In this document: one piece after another, positions 5,534 to 6,300 of the stretch
Numbering within the stretch: position 1 is the stretch's first letter
Layout of the letters: the number at the start of each line of letters is the position of its first letter
Assembly: GCA_937914815.1 (NCBI GenBank)
Contig: CALDMI010000406.1
Location: 1 to 6,300, forward strand
Origin: an uncultured Clostridia bacterium
GTDB lineage: Bacteria; Bacillota; Clostridia; Oscillospirales; CAG-272
Length of the DNA: 6,300 nucleotides
Direction of reading: 5' to 3'
The notes under the pieces: generated by a model
The model's database searches: none
Told to the model about the DNA's origin: nothing
What the model saw: only the letters and a program-made list of their open reading frames with translations
Program-made: the position numbers and the translations under genes

Positions 5534-5887
5534 ATGAGTTTACTATCTTGGCTCTTAAAGCCTACACGAAAAATGGCTGAACCGCACACACCACGAGTAC
5601 GCATAGGAAAATACACCATTACATCACACGCTCAAAACAGAATTGCAGACCGTACGCGCGGATTAAAGAAGATCGACATGCTGGAAAACCTGTTCGGCAT
5701 AACATCAAAAAATTCAAAGCCATATACCCACAGTGACGGAAGCCTGCAATACGACCGAGTAAACAGGATTAATCGTACCGTGACATTTATCACAAATGAG
5801 CAAAACCGCGTAAAGTCAATAAGAAGATTTCATAGAGACAAAAGAGGGCGCGGCGGCGCGTACAGACATTTTGAAAAGGAGAAATAG
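5534..5887 (+). CDS. Small basic protein resembling DUF4258
   Basis: This 117-residue protein is strongly basic, with about 27 Lys/Arg against 10 Asp/Glu, ending in an Arg/Gly-rich tail (RRFHRDKRGRGGAYRHF). Its core (about 25-100) has the pattern YTITSHAQNRIADRTRG, a helix, then DGSLQYDRVNRINRTVTFI and VKSIRRFHR. This resembles the DUF4258 pattern of a strand, then HAxxRxxxR, an acidic helix and a paired-strand sheet. Possible key residues are His32, Arg36, Arg40, Tyr73 and Arg81. Small families of this shape have been linked to RelE-like toxin folds, so an RNase-type toxin is possible but unproven; a DNA- or RNA-binding role is equally open. The ATG at 5534 is chosen because AAAGGAG lies 7 bases upstream; an upstream TTG lacks a site. 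An acidic partner gene begins 7 bases after the stop. Confidence 0.78.
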   Translation: MSLLSWLLKPTRKMAEPHTPRVRIGKYTITSHAQNRIADRTRGLKKIDMLENLFGITSKNSKPYTHSDGSLQYDRVNRINRTVTFITNEQNRVKSIRRFHRDKRGRGGAYRHFEKEK

Positions 5888-5894
5888 GAAAACA

Positions 5895-6224
5895 ATGTTT
5901 TTTAAGAATAGTAACAGCCCGGAGCTGAAATTCAAAGTCACAGATGACAGCATACGTTTTATAAAGAATTATGTTATACCCGAAATGAAACTATCGGAAC
6001 CGATAGATGAGACCACGCTCAACAAGATAATCAGGCTCGCCGATGATTGGGAAGCTGATATGATAGATGCCGACAGCGACAATTACAGTGATAAAACATT
6101 CTCATACCCGGAAAGAGACAGAAATACTGCCGCCGACAGATTTGTTTCTGAAATCAGCGGCTACTGGTCAAAACACGGCAATGTGGATTTTGACGATCTC
6201 AACAGAAGACTCGGATTGAAATAA
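5895..6224 (+). CDS. Small acidic protein, possible partner of the basic protein
   Basis: This 109-residue protein is of a family I do not recognise. It has about 22 Asp/Glu against 16 Lys/Arg, concentrated in DDWEADMIDADSDNYSDK (50-67). Segments 16-50 and 79-93 look helical, with a hydrophilic C-terminus, DDLNRRLGLK. There is no signal peptide or membrane segment, so it is probably cytoplasmic. The ATG at 5895 has AGGA 5 bases upstream plus AAGGAG inside the end of the previous gene; an earlier in-frame TTG at 5871 would overlap that gene and lacks a site. The 7-base gap and shared promoter and terminator make it an operon partner of the basic protein. Its negative charge fits an antitoxin, immunity or inhibitor role, which is inference. 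It opens with MFFKNSN, similar to MFFANHK of the small protein at 4449-4595. Confidence 0.78.
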   Translation: MFFKNSNSPELKFKVTDDSIRFIKNYVIPEMKLSEPIDETTLNKIIRLADDWEADMIDADSDNYSDKTFSYPERDRNTAADRFVSEISGYWSKHGNVDFDDLNRRLGLK

Positions 6225-6246
6225 TGCGCGGGGGCGCGCGAAACAG

Positions 6247-6283
6247 AAAAGAGTGCCGGCGGCATGCCGCGGCACTCTTTTTT
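6247..6283 (+). terminator. Rho-independent terminator of the small-gene pair
   Basis: GAGTGCCG (6251-6258) pairs with CGGCACTC (6270-6277). The stem then continues as CGG (6260-6262) with CCG (6267-6269) after one bulged base, leaving a CATG loop. AAAA precedes it and TTTTTT (6278-6283) follows. It ends the operon about 25 bases after the stop. Nothing is identifiable in 6284-6300. Confidence 0.9.
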
Positions 6284-6300
6284 ATGCGTCATATGGGGTC

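Larger units (their letters stand above)
4449..6283. other. AT-rich accessory island carrying a divergent four-gene module
   Basis: Composition shifts sharply at about 4445. Single-line counts give 30% GC at 5041-5100 and 33% at 5941-6000, against 60% at 3841-3900 and 55% at 1021-1080. The genes here use isoleucine codons more evenly than the GC-rich genes. The block lies between terminators (4405-4442 and 6247-6283) and contains one regulator, three small unknown genes and a two-way control region. No integrase, transposase, tRNA or flanking direct repeat is visible, so how it arrived is unknown. The right edge may lie beyond the window. Confidence 0.6.

Noticed and set aside
3322..6245. CGCGAAACAG found at 3323-3332 and again at 6236-6245
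   Set aside because: A single 10-base match at unrelated positions is expected by chance, and nothing around it aligns, so it is not taken as island boundaries.

Overview
The window looks like a chromosomal segment of a gut-type Clostridia (Firmicutes) bacterium. This rests on the ROK glucokinase-type C-terminus, strong AGGAGG-type ribosome binding sites, sigma-A-type promoters (TTGATT/TATAAT, TTTACA/TACAAT) and rho-independent terminators. The left two thirds are fairly GC-rich (spot counts of 55-60% on coding lines) yet use ATA heavily for isoleucine. The right third, from about 4445 to 6225, is clearly AT-rich (spot counts of 30-33%) and reads as an acquired accessory island. The genus cannot be named from this sequence alone.

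Layout: (1) 1-222 is the 3' end of a ROK-family sugar kinase, which converges on a two-gene operon through a shared bidirectional terminator at 241-286. (2) On the minus strand, 2985 down to 356, lies an operon of a membrane-anchored XRE-type regulator and a full-length ABC exporter half-transporter, joined by a TAATG overlap. Its promoter (-35 at 3145-3150, -10 at 3122-3127) is flanked on both sides by clusters of a CGGTAGAATT-like motif, a good candidate for autoregulation, possibly by DNA looping. (3) The gene-free stretch 2986-3643 holds those operators and promoter, a perfect 12-bp inverted repeat at 3250-3301 overlapping a plus-strand -10 box, and a leader of about 330 nt. The leader can form a long-range 11-bp helix (3374-3384 with 3539-3549) enclosing several hairpins. 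(4) 3644-4384 is an SGNH/GDSL-type hydrolase, probably expressed from that leader and ended by a strong hairpin at 4405-4442.

(5) The AT-rich island contains two divergent small operons. Leftward: a WYL-domain regulator with an N-terminus resembling ribbon-helix-helix, followed with a 1-base overlap by a 48-residue, very lysine-rich protein (4449-4595). Rightward: a basic 117-residue protein resembling DUF4258, then an acidic 109-residue protein 7 bases later, closed by a terminator at 6247-6283. The control region between them (5354-5533) has two good divergent promoters and two exact copies of TGTCTACCAAAAA, one lying inside the WYL promoter. The order regulator, small basic protein, basic protein, acidic partner suggests a self-contained, autoregulated module, perhaps toxin-antitoxin-like. 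That role is inference. It is the best candidate here for an undescribed system, followed by the structured leader.
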